A stretch of 64,000 nucleotides of DNA from Burkholderia lata (lineage in GTDB: Bacteria; Pseudomonadota; Gammaproteobacteria; Burkholderiales; Burkholderiaceae), in contig NZ_CABVQK010000001.1 in NCBI RefSeq assembly GCF_902499335.1, forward strand, positions 744,001 through 808,000, in the 5' to 3' direction. How positions within the stretch are numbered: the stretch's first letter is position 1; each line of letters opens with the position of its first letter. Shown here piece by piece: positions 17,682 to 26,829 of this stretch. Under the pieces are notes generated by a model, which made no database searches, had not been told where the DNA came from, and was given only the letters and a program-made list of their open reading frames with translations. Made by a program: the position numbers and the translations under genes.

Positions 17682-19148
17682 TCAGCGCTTGAAGTGCGGC
17701 GGCACGTTGCCGTCGACGTTGACCCACACCGACCGCGCTTCGGTGTAGTCGTGCATCGCCTCGAAGCCCATCTCGCGGCCGTAGCCCGACTGGCCGACGC
17801 CGCCGAACGGGCTGCCCGGATTGACGCGCTTGTAGCAGTTGATCCAGCACATGCCCGCGTTGATCCGCGACGCCATCTTGTGCGCCCGCGAGACATCCTT
17901 CGTCCAGAGGCCGCTGCCCAGCCCGTATTCCGTTGCGTTGGCAATGGCCAGCGCTTCGTCGTCGCTGCCAAAGCGCAGCACCGTGACGAACGGGCCGAAC
18001 ACTTCCTCCTGCGCGACGCGGTCGGCCGCGCTCCTGGCCTCGATGACCGTCGGGCACACGTAGTAGCCGTTGGCGAGCGCCGGATCCTGCGGTGCGCTGC
18101 CGCCCGTGAGCACGCGTCCGCCCTGCTCGCGCGCGACGTCGACATACGACAGCACGCGATCGAGGTGCTGCTTCGACGTCAGCGGCCCCATCTCGGTGTT
18201 CGCATCGAGCGGGTTGCCGATGCGGATCGACGACGCGAGCGCCACGAAGCGCTCGAGGAACGCATCCGCGATGCGTTCGTGCAGCACGAGACGCGAGCCG
18301 GCGATGCACGCCTGCCCCTGGTTGTGGAAGATCGCCCACGCTGCGCCGTTGATGGCCGCGTCGAGATCGGCATCGTCGAACACGATGTTGGCGCCCTTGC
18401 CGCCCAGTTCGAGCTGCACGCGCTTCAGGTTGCCCTGCGATGCTTCGACGATCCGGCGGCCGGTGGCCGTCGATCCGGTGAACGCGATCTTGCCGACGCC
18501 CGGATGTTCGGCGAGCCGCTGGCCGGCCGTATGTCCGTAACCGGGGACGATATTGACGACACCCGCGGGAAATCCGACCTCGGCCATCAGCTCGACGATG
18601 CGCAGCGTCGACAGCGGCGTGATTTCCGACGGCTTGAGCACCACCGTGTTGCCGGCGGCGAGCGCCGGGCCCATCTTCCAGCTCGTGAACATCAGCGGAA
18701 AATTCCACGGCACGATCTGGCCGACGACACCGATCGGCGCACGCTGCACGTAGTTCAGGAAGCCGGTTTCGACGGGAATCACCGAGCCTTGCAGCTTGTC
18801 GGCCATGCCGCCGAAATAGCGGAAGCAGGCCGCCGTGCGCGGCACATCGAGCGCGCGCGAATCGCGGATCGGGTGGCCGGTGTCCAGCGATTCGAGCTGT
18901 GCCAGCTCCTCCGCGTTGGCCTCGATCGCGTCGGCCAGGCGCAGCAGCAAGCGGCCGCGTTCGGCGGCCGGCAGCGCCGACCATTTCGGGAACGCGCGGG
19001 TCGCGGCTTCGACGGCCAGATCGACGTCCGCTGCGGTGGCGGCCGCGATCTTCGTGATGACGGAGCCGTCGTGCGGATTCAGCACGTCGATCGTGCCACG
19101 GTCGACGGCGTCAACGAAGCGCCCGTCAATGAAGAGTTGGGTTTGCAT
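17682..19148 (-). CDS. 4-hydroxymuconic semialdehyde dehydrogenase (ALDH family)
   Basis: A 488-aa NAD-dependent aldehyde dehydrogenase. The fold motifs PWNFPLMFTSWK, FTGSTATGR, catalytic Glu in LELGGKG and catalytic Cys in NQGQACIAGSR are all present. General ALDH sequence does not fix the substrate. Its place between hydroquinone dioxygenase and maleylacetate reductase identifies it as the enzyme oxidising 4-hydroxymuconic semialdehyde to maleylacetate (PnpE/HapE type). Confidence 0.88.
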   Translation of the reverse strand: MQTQLFIDGRFVDAVDRGTIDVLNPHDGSVITKIAAATAADVDLAVEAATRAFPKWSALPAAERGRLLLRLADAIEANAEELAQLESLDTGHPIRDSRALDVPRTAACFRYFGGMADKLQGSVIPVETGFLNYVQRAPIGVVGQIVPWNFPLMFTSWKMGPALAAGNTVVLKPSEITPLSTLRIVELMAEVGFPAGVVNIVPGYGHTAGQRLAEHPGVGKIAFTGSTATGRRIVEASQGNLKRVQLELGGKGANIVFDDADLDAAINGAAWAIFHNQGQACIAGSRLVLHERIADAFLERFVALASSIRIGNPLDANTEMGPLTSKQHLDRVLSYVDVAREQGGRVLTGGSAPQDPALANGYYVCPTVIEARSAADRVAQEEVFGPFVTVLRFGSDDEALAIANATEYGLGSGLWTKDVSRAHKMASRINAGMCWINCYKRVNPGSPFGGVGQSGYGREMGFEAMHDYTEARSVWVNVDGNVPPHFKR

Positions 19149-19198
19149 GAATCGTCCTCGGTGTATTGCAGAAGCTGAACCTGAAGCGGAAGCGCCGC

Positions 19199-20218
19199 TC
19201 AGAACGCGATCGGATACGGCGCGAGCTCGCCGCTCTCGTAGCGTTGCGGCAGGTCGGGCGTCGCGTTTTCCCAGACCAGCAGCATCGACCGCTTCGTGGA
19301 ATAGCCCTGATGCCGGATGTCGGCGGGCATCGCGCAGATATCGCCGGCTCGCATCGTCACGCGTGCGCGCGGCGCGCCGGTGTTCTTGTCGCCGATGTCC
19401 CACACGATTTCGTCGGACAGTTGCAGGAACCATTCGACGCGGTCGTTGCCATGGAACACCGGCAGGATGAATTCCTCGGTGGTCGGGCAGAACAGGCTGC
19501 GCCCGCACACCGACGTCACCGACGGATTCCACGTCACGTCCGAGCGAGACAGGTACTTGAACAGGTTGAACGCGTGCAGTTCGCCTTCGAAGCCCGGCTC
19601 GACGTGCACTTCCGGTTCGTCCTGCGCGACGTCGAGGAACGCACGGTTGACCGGCAGGTCGTCGCGCAGCGGCGAGTCACCTTCGAGGCCCGGCATGCGG
19701 CGCGTCGCAATACGCGTACGCTCGATCGCCGAGCCGTTGTCGCCGTGCTTGCGTCCGAATGCCGTACCGGTTTCCTCGGGCGCCGCGAACGGATCGAAGC
19801 CTTCGTTCGTCCAGTCGTGCAGCATCGCCTTGAAGGTCGCCATGATCGTGGGCGTTTCGAAGGTCTCGGTGTAGTCGACCCCGGCATCCTTCAGGATGCC
19901 GTTGAACGTACCCGCATACATGTCCACCTTGCCGTAGTGATTGCGCGTGCCGAACACGTGGTCGAAGTTCACCCAGCCGTAGAAGAAGCCCCACGCCACG
20001 TCGCGCATCATCGCGCGCAGGAACGCGTCCGCCGGCATCGCGTGCGTGCGTGTCTGGCCTTTCGCGGGCCAGCTGATCTTCACGAAATATTCGTCGCGCT
20101 GGAATTCGAATTCGCCGAGCTGGAAGCGGCGGTAGCCGGTGACGGCATCGGCTTCGGTCGATCGCACCAGATCGGCGGCAAAGCCTGCGGAAGTGTCGAG
20201 GGTTTCGAGGGTGGCCAT
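19199..20218 (-). CDS. hqdB: Hydroquinone 1,2-dioxygenase, large (catalytic) subunit
   Basis: A 339-aa protein. It opens the ring of hydroquinone with O2 to 4-hydroxymuconic semialdehyde as a heterotetramer with the small subunit. In this start's numbering the motif HGNDRVE gives H256, N258 and E262, and RHQGYS gives H303. These match the Fe(II) ligand pattern I recall for PnpD of the p-nitrophenol pathway, down to the residue numbers. CCAGGAGAC precedes the ATG. It lies 40 bp downstream of the small-subunit gene. Confidence 0.93.
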   Translation of the reverse strand: MATLETLDTSAGFAADLVRSTEADAVTGYRRFQLGEFEFQRDEYFVKISWPAKGQTRTHAMPADAFLRAMMRDVAWGFFYGWVNFDHVFGTRNHYGKVDMYAGTFNGILKDAGVDYTETFETPTIMATFKAMLHDWTNEGFDPFAAPEETGTAFGRKHGDNGSAIERTRIATRRMPGLEGDSPLRDDLPVNRAFLDVAQDEPEVHVEPGFEGELHAFNLFKYLSRSDVTWNPSVTSVCGRSLFCPTTEEFILPVFHGNDRVEWFLQLSDEIVWDIGDKNTGAPRARVTMRAGDICAMPADIRHQGYSTKRSMLLVWENATPDLPQRYESGELAPYPIAF

Positions 20219-20258
20219 AACGTGTCTCCTGGAATAGTGTCGAATGAGGTCGGACGAA

Positions 20259-20753
20259 TCAGTGCAGGCAGATGTCGGCCCACTTCTCCACGGACAGCTC
20301 GCCCAGGATGGTCTGCACGAGCGCGACGCCCGGCTGGCTCGCGGTGAAGCGGTATGCACAGCCGGCCGGCAGCAGCGCCTGATGGCCCTGGCGCAATACG
20401 ACGTACCCCATCTTGCGGCCGGCAGGTTGTGCGCCGGCGCTCACGGTGCCGCGCCCCGATGTCGGCGGTGTATCGAGCTTGATGAATTCGATCCGGACTT
20501 CACCGTCCATCTGGATCACGAACTCGTCGTGCGCGCAGGCGAACCACGGCGACTGGCCGTCGGTCCGAAGCACTTCGATCACGTATTCGAGGTTCTTGCC
20601 GGCGACGACCTTTTCGTAAGGGGCCGACTTCGATGCGATCTCGAACACATTCGAGAACGCGTAGTGTTGAGCGCTGCCGCTCGTGATTTCGATCTCGCCC
20701 TTTCGGTAACTGTCGAGCGAGCCAAAGACGGTATGGAATGCCGTGTCGGTCAT
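20259..20753 (-). CDS. hqdA: Hydroquinone 1,2-dioxygenase, small subunit
   Basis: A 164-aa cupin-like subunit of the HqdA/HapC/PnpC type, about 18 kDa as expected for the small subunit of two-subunit hydroquinone dioxygenases. The family start TAFHTVFGSLDSYRKGEIEI and the EKWADICLH end are clear. CAGGAGAC sits before the ATG. It is first in the dioxygenase-ALDH-reductase operon, and an LTTR box lies 87-103 bp upstream of its start. Confidence 0.92.
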   Translation of the reverse strand: MTDTAFHTVFGSLDSYRKGEIEITSGSAQHYAFSNVFEIASKSAPYEKVVAGKNLEYVIEVLRTDGQSPWFACAHDEFVIQMDGEVRIEFIKLDTPPTSGRGTVSAGAQPAGRKMGYVVLRQGHQALLPAGCAYRFTASQPGVALVQTILGELSVEKWADICLH

Positions 20754-20839
20754 TTCTGTCTCCTGAGTTGAACCGCTTGTTGGATTCAACTCTAGGGGCA
20801 AGGGACCCCCGCAACAAGGCACGGGACGGCGACTACGGC

Positions 20840-20856
20840 ATTTGCGTTTCGCGAAT
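20840..20856. promoter_or_regulatory. LysR-type box upstream of the hydroquinone operon
   Basis: ATTTGCGTTTCGCGAAT is an imperfect palindrome with 7-bp arms (one mismatch) and contains the LysR T-N11-A pattern. An exact reverse-complement copy occurs at 23399-23415 upstream of the transporter gene. It sits between the LysR stop and hqdA, where an activator of hqdA would bind. Confidence 0.7.
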
Positions 20857-20868
20857 AATCCGCGCGGT

Positions 20869-21798
20869 TCAACGCACCCAGCCACGCTCCAGAAGGGGGA
20901 GATCCCACGGCGATTCGTCGCCGATGGTTTCCGCGAGGAATTCGACCAGCGCCTTCACCTTCAGCGCCTGTCGCTGCGTTGCGGGATAAACCGCCGCAAA
21001 GTTCAGCGGCGCGAGCTGGAAGTCAGTCAGGATGGGCGCCAGACGGCCGGCGACGAGCGCTTCGCTCGCCACGAGCGTCGGCAGGCACACCACACCGCCG
21101 CCTGACAGCGCGTACTCGCGCAGCAGGTGCACGGAGTTCGAGCGGATCATGCCGGGCAACTCCATTTCGACGACCTCGTCGCCGCGCGTCATCGTCCAGC
21201 GGTTGCGCGACGGATAGCCCGAATAGAGTGCGGTGGTGTGCTGCAGCAGGTCGCGCGGATGTTGTGGCGCACCATGCGCGTCGAGGTATGCGGGCGACGC
21301 GCAAAAGAGGCGCCTGACGGTGAACAGCCGCCGTTCGATCAGCGACTCGGAAATCGGCGGGAAGATCTGGAACGCAATGTCGAACCCTTCTTCGACAGGG
21401 TCCACGACACGGTCATTGACGATCACGTCGAGCTGGATGCCGGGGTAGCGCCGGTTGAATTCCATCAGTGGCGCGCCGAAGTGATCGAGCGCGAAACCGG
21501 GCAGCATCTGGATGCGCAGCCGCCCGGTCGGCGTCGCGCGAAGCTCGCGCATCTGGTCCGTCAGCTCGTTGACGCGCCCCACGACCTCCGCGCACTCGCG
21601 ATAGAACGCCTCGCCGACTTCCGACAGGCGCACGTGGCGCGTGCTGCGATGGAACAGCGGCGCGTTGACGAACTTCTCGAGCTGCTGGATGCGGTTCGTC
21701 ACGACCGAGCTGGTCACGCCAAGCTGCCGCGCCGCCTCGGCGAAGCTGCTCGCCTCCGCCACCCTGACGAATGCCTCGATGCTCAGAAACCGGTCCAT
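20869..21798 (-). CDS. LysR-family regulator of hydroquinone catabolism
   Basis: A 309-aa LysR-type regulator. The N-terminal winged helix covers residues 1-60 (VRVAEASSFAEAARQLGVTSSVVTNRIQQLE), followed by the periplasmic-binding-protein-like effector domain. Its stop is ~115 bp before hqdA in the same direction, unlike the usual divergent LysR arrangement. The matching boxes at 20840 and 23399 suggest that it controls both the dioxygenase operon and the transporter. Effector is presumably hydroquinone or a pathway intermediate. Confidence 0.9.
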   Translation of the reverse strand: MDRFLSIEAFVRVAEASSFAEAARQLGVTSSVVTNRIQQLEKFVNAPLFHRSTRHVRLSEVGEAFYRECAEVVGRVNELTDQMRELRATPTGRLRIQMLPGFALDHFGAPLMEFNRRYPGIQLDVIVNDRVVDPVEEGFDIAFQIFPPISESLIERRLFTVRRLFCASPAYLDAHGAPQHPRDLLQHTTALYSGYPSRNRWTMTRGDEVVEMELPGMIRSNSVHLLREYALSGGGVVCLPTLVASEALVAGRLAPILTDFQLAPLNFAAVYPATQRQALKVKALVEFLAETIGDESPWDLPLLERGWVR

Positions 21799-21944
21799 AC
21801 CGCGCCCTTTTTCGACAGCGAAACCGGCAGTCTACCCGTGCGGATAACGGGCTGTGTCATGCGGGAGGCGTCACTCTGTCACCCAATCGATGTCAATCGC
21901 CGATGGCGCTCGCCCCCGCATGCGCTGCCCTGCCCGCGCTGGCC

Positions 21945-23198
21945 TTACCGCGATTGCTCGCCCGCCGCGAGTTCCGGTTGCACGGCGACGCGGCGCTGCA
22001 GCACGGCCGGCGCGGTTTCCTTCAGCAGCAGGCTGACCACGATGCCCAGCATGACCGCGCACATCGGCAGCCACAGAATGTTCTGGATGCCAAAGTGTGC
22101 GGCGACGTAGCCGCCCATCGCCGGCGCGATGCCGCCGCCGAAGATCTCGCCGACGCCGACCACCACGCCGATCGACGTCGACACGAGCCCGACGGGCGCG
22201 GCCTCGGTCGCCACCGGGCCGGACAGCAGCGACACCAGCCCGAGCGTGAAGAACGACGCGACGAACAGGACCCCGAACAGCGCGAGCGGCTGCGGGCCGA
22301 GGCCGCGGAAGATGTAGAGCATCACGGCCGTTCCCGCGAAGCCGACGATGCTCGCGAGGCGGCGGCCGACCAGGTCGGACAGGCCCGGCAACCCGAACTG
22401 CCCGAGAAAACCGCCGAAACCGATCGCCGACACGACGAGGCCCATCTTCTGCGTGCCGAGCGCCAGGTAGTCGGTCAAGTACAGCGGCAGCAGCGCACCG
22501 AGCACGAATACGCCGGTCATCGCACAGCACAGGGCGGCCATCGCCACCAGGATGTTGCGGCTCTTGAGCACATGGCCGAGCGACACCGGTGCATGCTCCG
22601 ACGCGACGGCCTTCGTGACCTTCGGCTCACGGATGACGAAGAACATGATCGCGCCGAGGATCAGGCCCGGAACGGCCACGAGCGCAAAGACCCAGCGCCA
22701 CGACACGAACCCGAGCAGCTGCGTCGCGATGATCGGCGACAGCGCGAGCCCGAACAACGCGAAGCCGCTTTGCTGCAGGCCGAGGTTCAGCCCGCGCCGC
22801 CGCGGATGCGATGCGTCGGCCGTCGCGGCAAAGCTCGTCGGGCAGAACGAGCCTTCCGCCACGCCCATCAGGCCGCGAATCGCCATCAGCCCGAGCAGCC
22901 CACCCGCGAGCCCCGAGAAGCCCGACAGCAGCGAGAACGCGATGATGGCCGGAATCAGCACCTTCCTGCGGCCGATCTTGTCGGAGATGCCGCCCATCAG
23001 CGCCGCGAAGATGCCCCACGACAGGCCGAGCACGCCGATGCAGTTGCCGACGTCCTGCGCGGTCAGGTTGAGGTCCTTCATGATCGACGGGAACAGCGGC
23101 GCGATCAGCCAGCGATCGAGGCCGACCAGCCCGAAGCCGAGCGCCAGCAGTGTGACCGCCTTCCACTCGTATGAGGTATCCCACTCGTTTGCTTTCAT
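21945..23198 (-). CDS. MFS transporter, aromatic/organic-acid type
   Basis: A 417-aa twelve-helix major facilitator. The first helix carries GLDRWLIAPLFPSI, and the loop 2-3 signature GGISDKIGRRKVLI is typical of MFS, with a second partial copy GLSDLVGRRLAS in the C-terminal half. ATG 23198 follows ACGGAGACGGAC; a GTG six codons upstream also exists. It is the first gene of the minus-strand catabolic cluster and shares a LysR box with hqdA, so it probably imports the precursor aromatic compound. Confidence 0.88.
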   Translation of the reverse strand: MKANEWDTSYEWKAVTLLALGFGLVGLDRWLIAPLFPSIMKDLNLTAQDVGNCIGVLGLSWGIFAALMGGISDKIGRRKVLIPAIIAFSLLSGFSGLAGGLLGLMAIRGLMGVAEGSFCPTSFAATADASHPRRRGLNLGLQQSGFALFGLALSPIIATQLLGFVSWRWVFALVAVPGLILGAIMFFVIREPKVTKAVASEHAPVSLGHVLKSRNILVAMAALCCAMTGVFVLGALLPLYLTDYLALGTQKMGLVVSAIGFGGFLGQFGLPGLSDLVGRRLASIVGFAGTAVMLYIFRGLGPQPLALFGVLFVASFFTLGLVSLLSGPVATEAAPVGLVSTSIGVVVGVGEIFGGGIAPAMGGYVAAHFGIQNILWLPMCAVMLGIVVSLLLKETAPAVLQRRVAVQPELAAGEQSR

Positions 23199-23398
23199 GT
23201 CCGTCTCCGTGGACACAGGTTCGCCTGCGCGCGCCGGAGCGCCTGCGCATGAGCCAGGTCCGATGTCTTTTGTGTGCGACGCGAATCGCGAGGAAGTGCC
23301 GGCTGGTGTTCGGTTCGACGCGTTGAGGTCAATCAGCCGACGTCACCACGATAGGTGGAACGCCGCATATCGGGTATGGAACAACCGGCGAACGCGCC

Positions 23399-23415
23399 AT
23401 TCGCGAAACGCAAAT
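23399..23415. promoter_or_regulatory. LysR-type box upstream of the MFS transporter
   Basis: ATTCGCGAAACGCAAAT is the exact reverse complement of the box at 20840-20856, 201-217 bp upstream of the transporter start. Its T-N11-A dyad and perfect 17-base identity argue for co-regulation by the cluster's LysR protein. Confidence 0.7.
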
Positions 23416-24041
23416 AATCGCGGGCGGTGCCGGAAAGGGGCGACGGGAAAGCGCGAAGCGAACGGGCGCGGCGTCGAAGCGCCCCTCGCTCATGCGTCAC
23501 GGGGGAATTCCCTCATGGACATCGGGGCATCCACGCAAGGCGCCATTCACGCCATGCCTGCACACGATCAGGCAAACCCTTCGCGAACCATGCAGGAAGA
23601 AGCCGCCCGCCGGGTAGCGGGAGGCGAAGAAAGCAGGGGCAAACCAAGATGCACCGGACGAGCACCAGCGCAATCCTGTTCACTCCCCTTTCCGACCCCA
23701 CCCTGCGACGCAGCTCGTTCAGACATGGGATGAATCTCATTCTTTACACGTTCCATTCAATTTATTTCGACGAAATATTAATTACCTCATCTCGATACAT
23801 CGCCAAATTCTCATTAAAAACACTCACACCAATTACTAAATACAAATTCCCCGCCCATCGCAGAAAATGTCACATACAGCCTCTCCAAAATCAAATATCC
23901 ATCTCTAAATATCAAACCATTTCTCATGGCAAATATGTTTGATATTCTTCACCGCGAATTTTCCAAAACCTTCTTTTTATTTACCTGAAACCCCAATTCG
24001 AACCCGTCCGAATTGATAACGAAAATAACGAGATTGCGGTG
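23416..24041. other. Gene-free leader of the type VI island, AT-rich in its second half
   Basis: About 625 bp without a credible gene. From about 23730 to 24035 the base composition swings to strongly AT-rich with runs such as ATATTAATTACC, in contrast with both flanks. It directly precedes vgrG, so it should contain its promoter. A silencing-protein target or an island junction are both possible; no attachment site or repeat was found. Confidence 0.55.
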
Positions 24042-26810
24042 ATGTCGATAGAAAGTACATTCCGAAATTTTGCGTCCGGTCTGATTGGCGGCAACAAGCG
24101 GCCTGTCGATCTCCATTTCGGGCTGGCGCAACGCACGGTCGGCCATCTGTTGGCGCTCCATCACGCCGATATTCGCGAAGGGTTGATATCGGGGATCGAC
24201 GGGCAACTGACCTGCGTGTCCACCCACGCTCATCTATCGCCTGAGCTGTTTCTCGGTCTGCCCGTGTCGGTCCGGCTGACGACCGATCGGGGCGGCATAC
24301 GAGCGATCAATGCCATCGTGCACGACGTGCGGGCCGGTCAATCCGACGGTGAGCTGACCGTGTACCAATTGCACGTGTGCGACGCCCTGTCGCTGATGGA
24401 TCGCCGCACGAACGCCCGCATGTTCCGATCGTGCAGCGTGATCGAAATCCTGGCGACGCTGATGAATGAGTGGAGACAGCGCAGCCCCGCACTCGCGCAG
24501 GCATTCGATTTCGACCTGTCGGCATTGTGGGCCGAACGCTATCCGGTGCGCGAACTGACACGGCAGGTCAACGAGTCCGACGCGCGCTTCATCCGGCGTC
24601 TGTTGCGTCGGGAAGGCATCACGGTATTTGCGAAGGCGGGGCCGATCGAAGGGGCGAGCGGCATGGCCGACGAACGCCCGATGCACACACTCCTGTTTTG
24701 CGATGATCCCTATCGCCTGACGGAAGCGCCGGCCGGCACCCTCCGCGTCCATCCGCGCGATGCCGGAGTCGAACAACGCGACACGGTGACGCTCTTTGCA
24801 CACTGCCAAAGTCTGTCGTCCGGCAAAGTCAGCCGCCCGTCGTGGGATTACAAGAAAGCCCGTGTAGACGAATCCGCGACCGTCGCCGGGATCGATCAGG
24901 GCGAGTCGGGGAACGACCTTGCGCACCTGCTGACCGACGTCGCGATCGACATTCCGCACGTCGGCGATTCGTGGAGCGACCACGATCGCATCACGCGCGA
25001 CCGGATGCTCGCGCATCAGTTCGAAGCCGTACGCCATGAAGGCATCAGCAGCGTGCGCGACCTGCCGGTCGGTCACTGGTTCACGTTGACCGGCGACCCC
25101 GAGCTGGATATGAAGCCCGCCGATCATCGCCAGTTTGTCGTCACGTCGGTTCGGCACGATATATGGAACAACCTGCCGAAGCGCCTGGCAGGTCGCGTGG
25201 ACGGGCTGTTCACGGCAAGCCGTCACCTGACGCAAGTCGTTCCGCCGGCGCCAGCCGATGCATCGGAACGAACGGACACGCGCTATGAGAACAGTTTCAC
25301 GTGCGTGCGACGCGGCGTGCCGCTCAAGCCTTCCTACGATCCGGGAATCGATGTACCGCCGGTCCACCTGCTCACCGGCACGATTGTCGGCACACAGGGA
25401 GAGGAAGTGTTTTGCGATGAGGCCGGCCGCGTGCGCGTGCAGATTCACGGCTACGACCCGGCCGATCACGCCCACGCGCAAGGCGCCGGAACGACCGGCC
25501 TGGCCGGCGACAGTGCGCCGATTCGCGTCGGAGCAAGCCTGGCGGGGAAATACTTCGGCGCGCTTTTCCTGCCTCGGGTCGGCATGGAGGTTTTGCTGGG
25601 CAGCCTGTCGGGCGATCCGGACCGTTTGGTGATCATCGGAATTTTGAGCAACGGCGCGAACCCGCCCGCGACCTTCAGCGATACCGGTTCGCTACCCGGC
25701 AACCGCTACTTGTCCGGGATCAAGACCAAGGAAATCAAGGGCCATCGGTACAACCAGCTACGCCTGGACGATACGCCGTCGCAAATTTCGGCGCAGTTGG
25801 CGAGCGAACATGCGCACACCCAATTGAATCTCGGCTATCTGACGCAGCCCCGCAATGATGGACACGGGAACGACCGGGGCGAAGGTGCGGAACTGCGCAC
25901 CGACGCCGCTGCGGCGTTGCGCGCCGCCCGGGGCATGCTGTTGACGACCTATGCGCGTTCGCACGCGACCGGTGGTCAGCTCGATCGCGATGAGCTGATT
26001 CGCTTGCTCGATCAATGCGCGGAGCTGTTCAAGTCGCTCGGCGATTATGCCAGCCAGCATGGCGGGCAATCCGCCGACACGGCCGGCCAGGACAACATTG
26101 CCAGCGCATTCCGTCACTGGAAACCCGGCGGTTCGGAATCCCCTGCCACGGGTGACGCATCCGCGTTCATGGCGTTCGGCGCGCAAGCGGGGTCGCTGAA
26201 CGTCACGCCGAAAACGCACGTCATGTATGCGGGCGAGAACATCGATCAGATTGCGCAGCAACACATGCAGATCACGAGCGGCGAGCGGATCAATCTGCAT
26301 GCCGGGCATGGCGTCGCGATGTTCGCGCACAGCAATGGGGTATCGGCGATCGCGAATCAGGGGAAAGTGGCCATTCAATCGCAGAACGACGACACCCAAA
26401 TCGAGTCCGGCAAAAACATCCAGTTGACTGCCGCCGACGGCAAGCTTGCCGGCACGGCAAGCGACGAAGTCGTATTCGTCACGTCCGGCGGCGCGTATCT
26501 CAAGCTGCATGGCGGCGATATCGAACTGGGATGCCCCGGCACCTTCACGGTGAAATCGGCCGGCCATGCATGGGATGGCCCCGCGAGCATGAGCGTCGAC
26601 CTGCCGACATTCGATCAACGTACGCTCGGCCGCGTCCCGAAGCTGATTCGCCCAACGGACGGTCACGCGGCACCGGGGTTCGAAGGACAGATTCGAAAGG
26701 CATCGGGAACGCTGTCGGATCTGACGACCGACATGGCCGGGGAACTGCCTGAGGTCGATACCGACCGGTTCGAGAGGCTGGCGGTGCAGTTCACCAAGAA
26801 GAATGTTTAA
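24042..26810 (+). CDS. vgrG: Type VI secretion system spike protein VgrG
   Basis: A 922-aa VgrG. Residues ~20-420 match the gp27-like part, ~440-530 the gp5-like OB domain (HLLTGTIVG to PRVGMEVLLGSLSGDPDR), and ~720-840 a DUF2345 domain with needle-like repeats. About 70 residues follow DUF2345 and may help to load cargo. ATG 24042 is preferred to the GTG immediately before it. It is the first gene of an overlapping operon with a lipase effector and PAAR protein; no T6SS structural genes lie in this window, so it is an orphan vgrG island serving a system encoded elsewhere. Confidence 0.95.
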   Translation: MSIESTFRNFASGLIGGNKRPVDLHFGLAQRTVGHLLALHHADIREGLISGIDGQLTCVSTHAHLSPELFLGLPVSVRLTTDRGGIRAINAIVHDVRAGQSDGELTVYQLHVCDALSLMDRRTNARMFRSCSVIEILATLMNEWRQRSPALAQAFDFDLSALWAERYPVRELTRQVNESDARFIRRLLRREGITVFAKAGPIEGASGMADERPMHTLLFCDDPYRLTEAPAGTLRVHPRDAGVEQRDTVTLFAHCQSLSSGKVSRPSWDYKKARVDESATVAGIDQGESGNDLAHLLTDVAIDIPHVGDSWSDHDRITRDRMLAHQFEAVRHEGISSVRDLPVGHWFTLTGDPELDMKPADHRQFVVTSVRHDIWNNLPKRLAGRVDGLFTASRHLTQVVPPAPADASERTDTRYENSFTCVRRGVPLKPSYDPGIDVPPVHLLTGTIVGTQGEEVFCDEAGRVRVQIHGYDPADHAHAQGAGTTGLAGDSAPIRVGASLAGKYFGALFLPRVGMEVLLGSLSGDPDRLVIIGILSNGANPPATFSDTGSLPGNRYLSGIKTKEIKGHRYNQLRLDDTPSQISAQLASEHAHTQLNLGYLTQPRNDGHGNDRGEGAELRTDAAAALRAARGMLLTTYARSHATGGQLDRDELIRLLDQCAELFKSLGDYASQHGGQSADTAGQDNIASAFRHWKPGGSESPATGDASAFMAFGAQAGSLNVTPKTHVMYAGENIDQIAQQHMQITSGERINLHAGHGVAMFAHSNGVSAIANQGKVAIQSQNDDTQIESGKNIQLTAADGKLAGTASDEVVFVTSGGAYLKLHGGDIELGCPGTFTVKSAGHAWDGPASMSVDLPTFDQRTLGRVPKLIRPTDGHAAPGFEGQIRKASGTLSDLTTDMAGELPEVDTDRFERLAVQFTKKNV

Positions 26811-26829
26811 CGCAAGCGCAGGAGTCCGG

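Noticed and set aside
15967..17748. 593-codon plus-strand frame over the Rieske, YciI and maleylacetate reductase genes
   Set aside because: No ribosome-binding site or domain; the three minus-strand genes explain the stretch.
24234..25481. 415-codon open frame antisense to vgrG
   Set aside because: A GC-bias shadow; the sense frame encodes a full VgrG with recognised domains.
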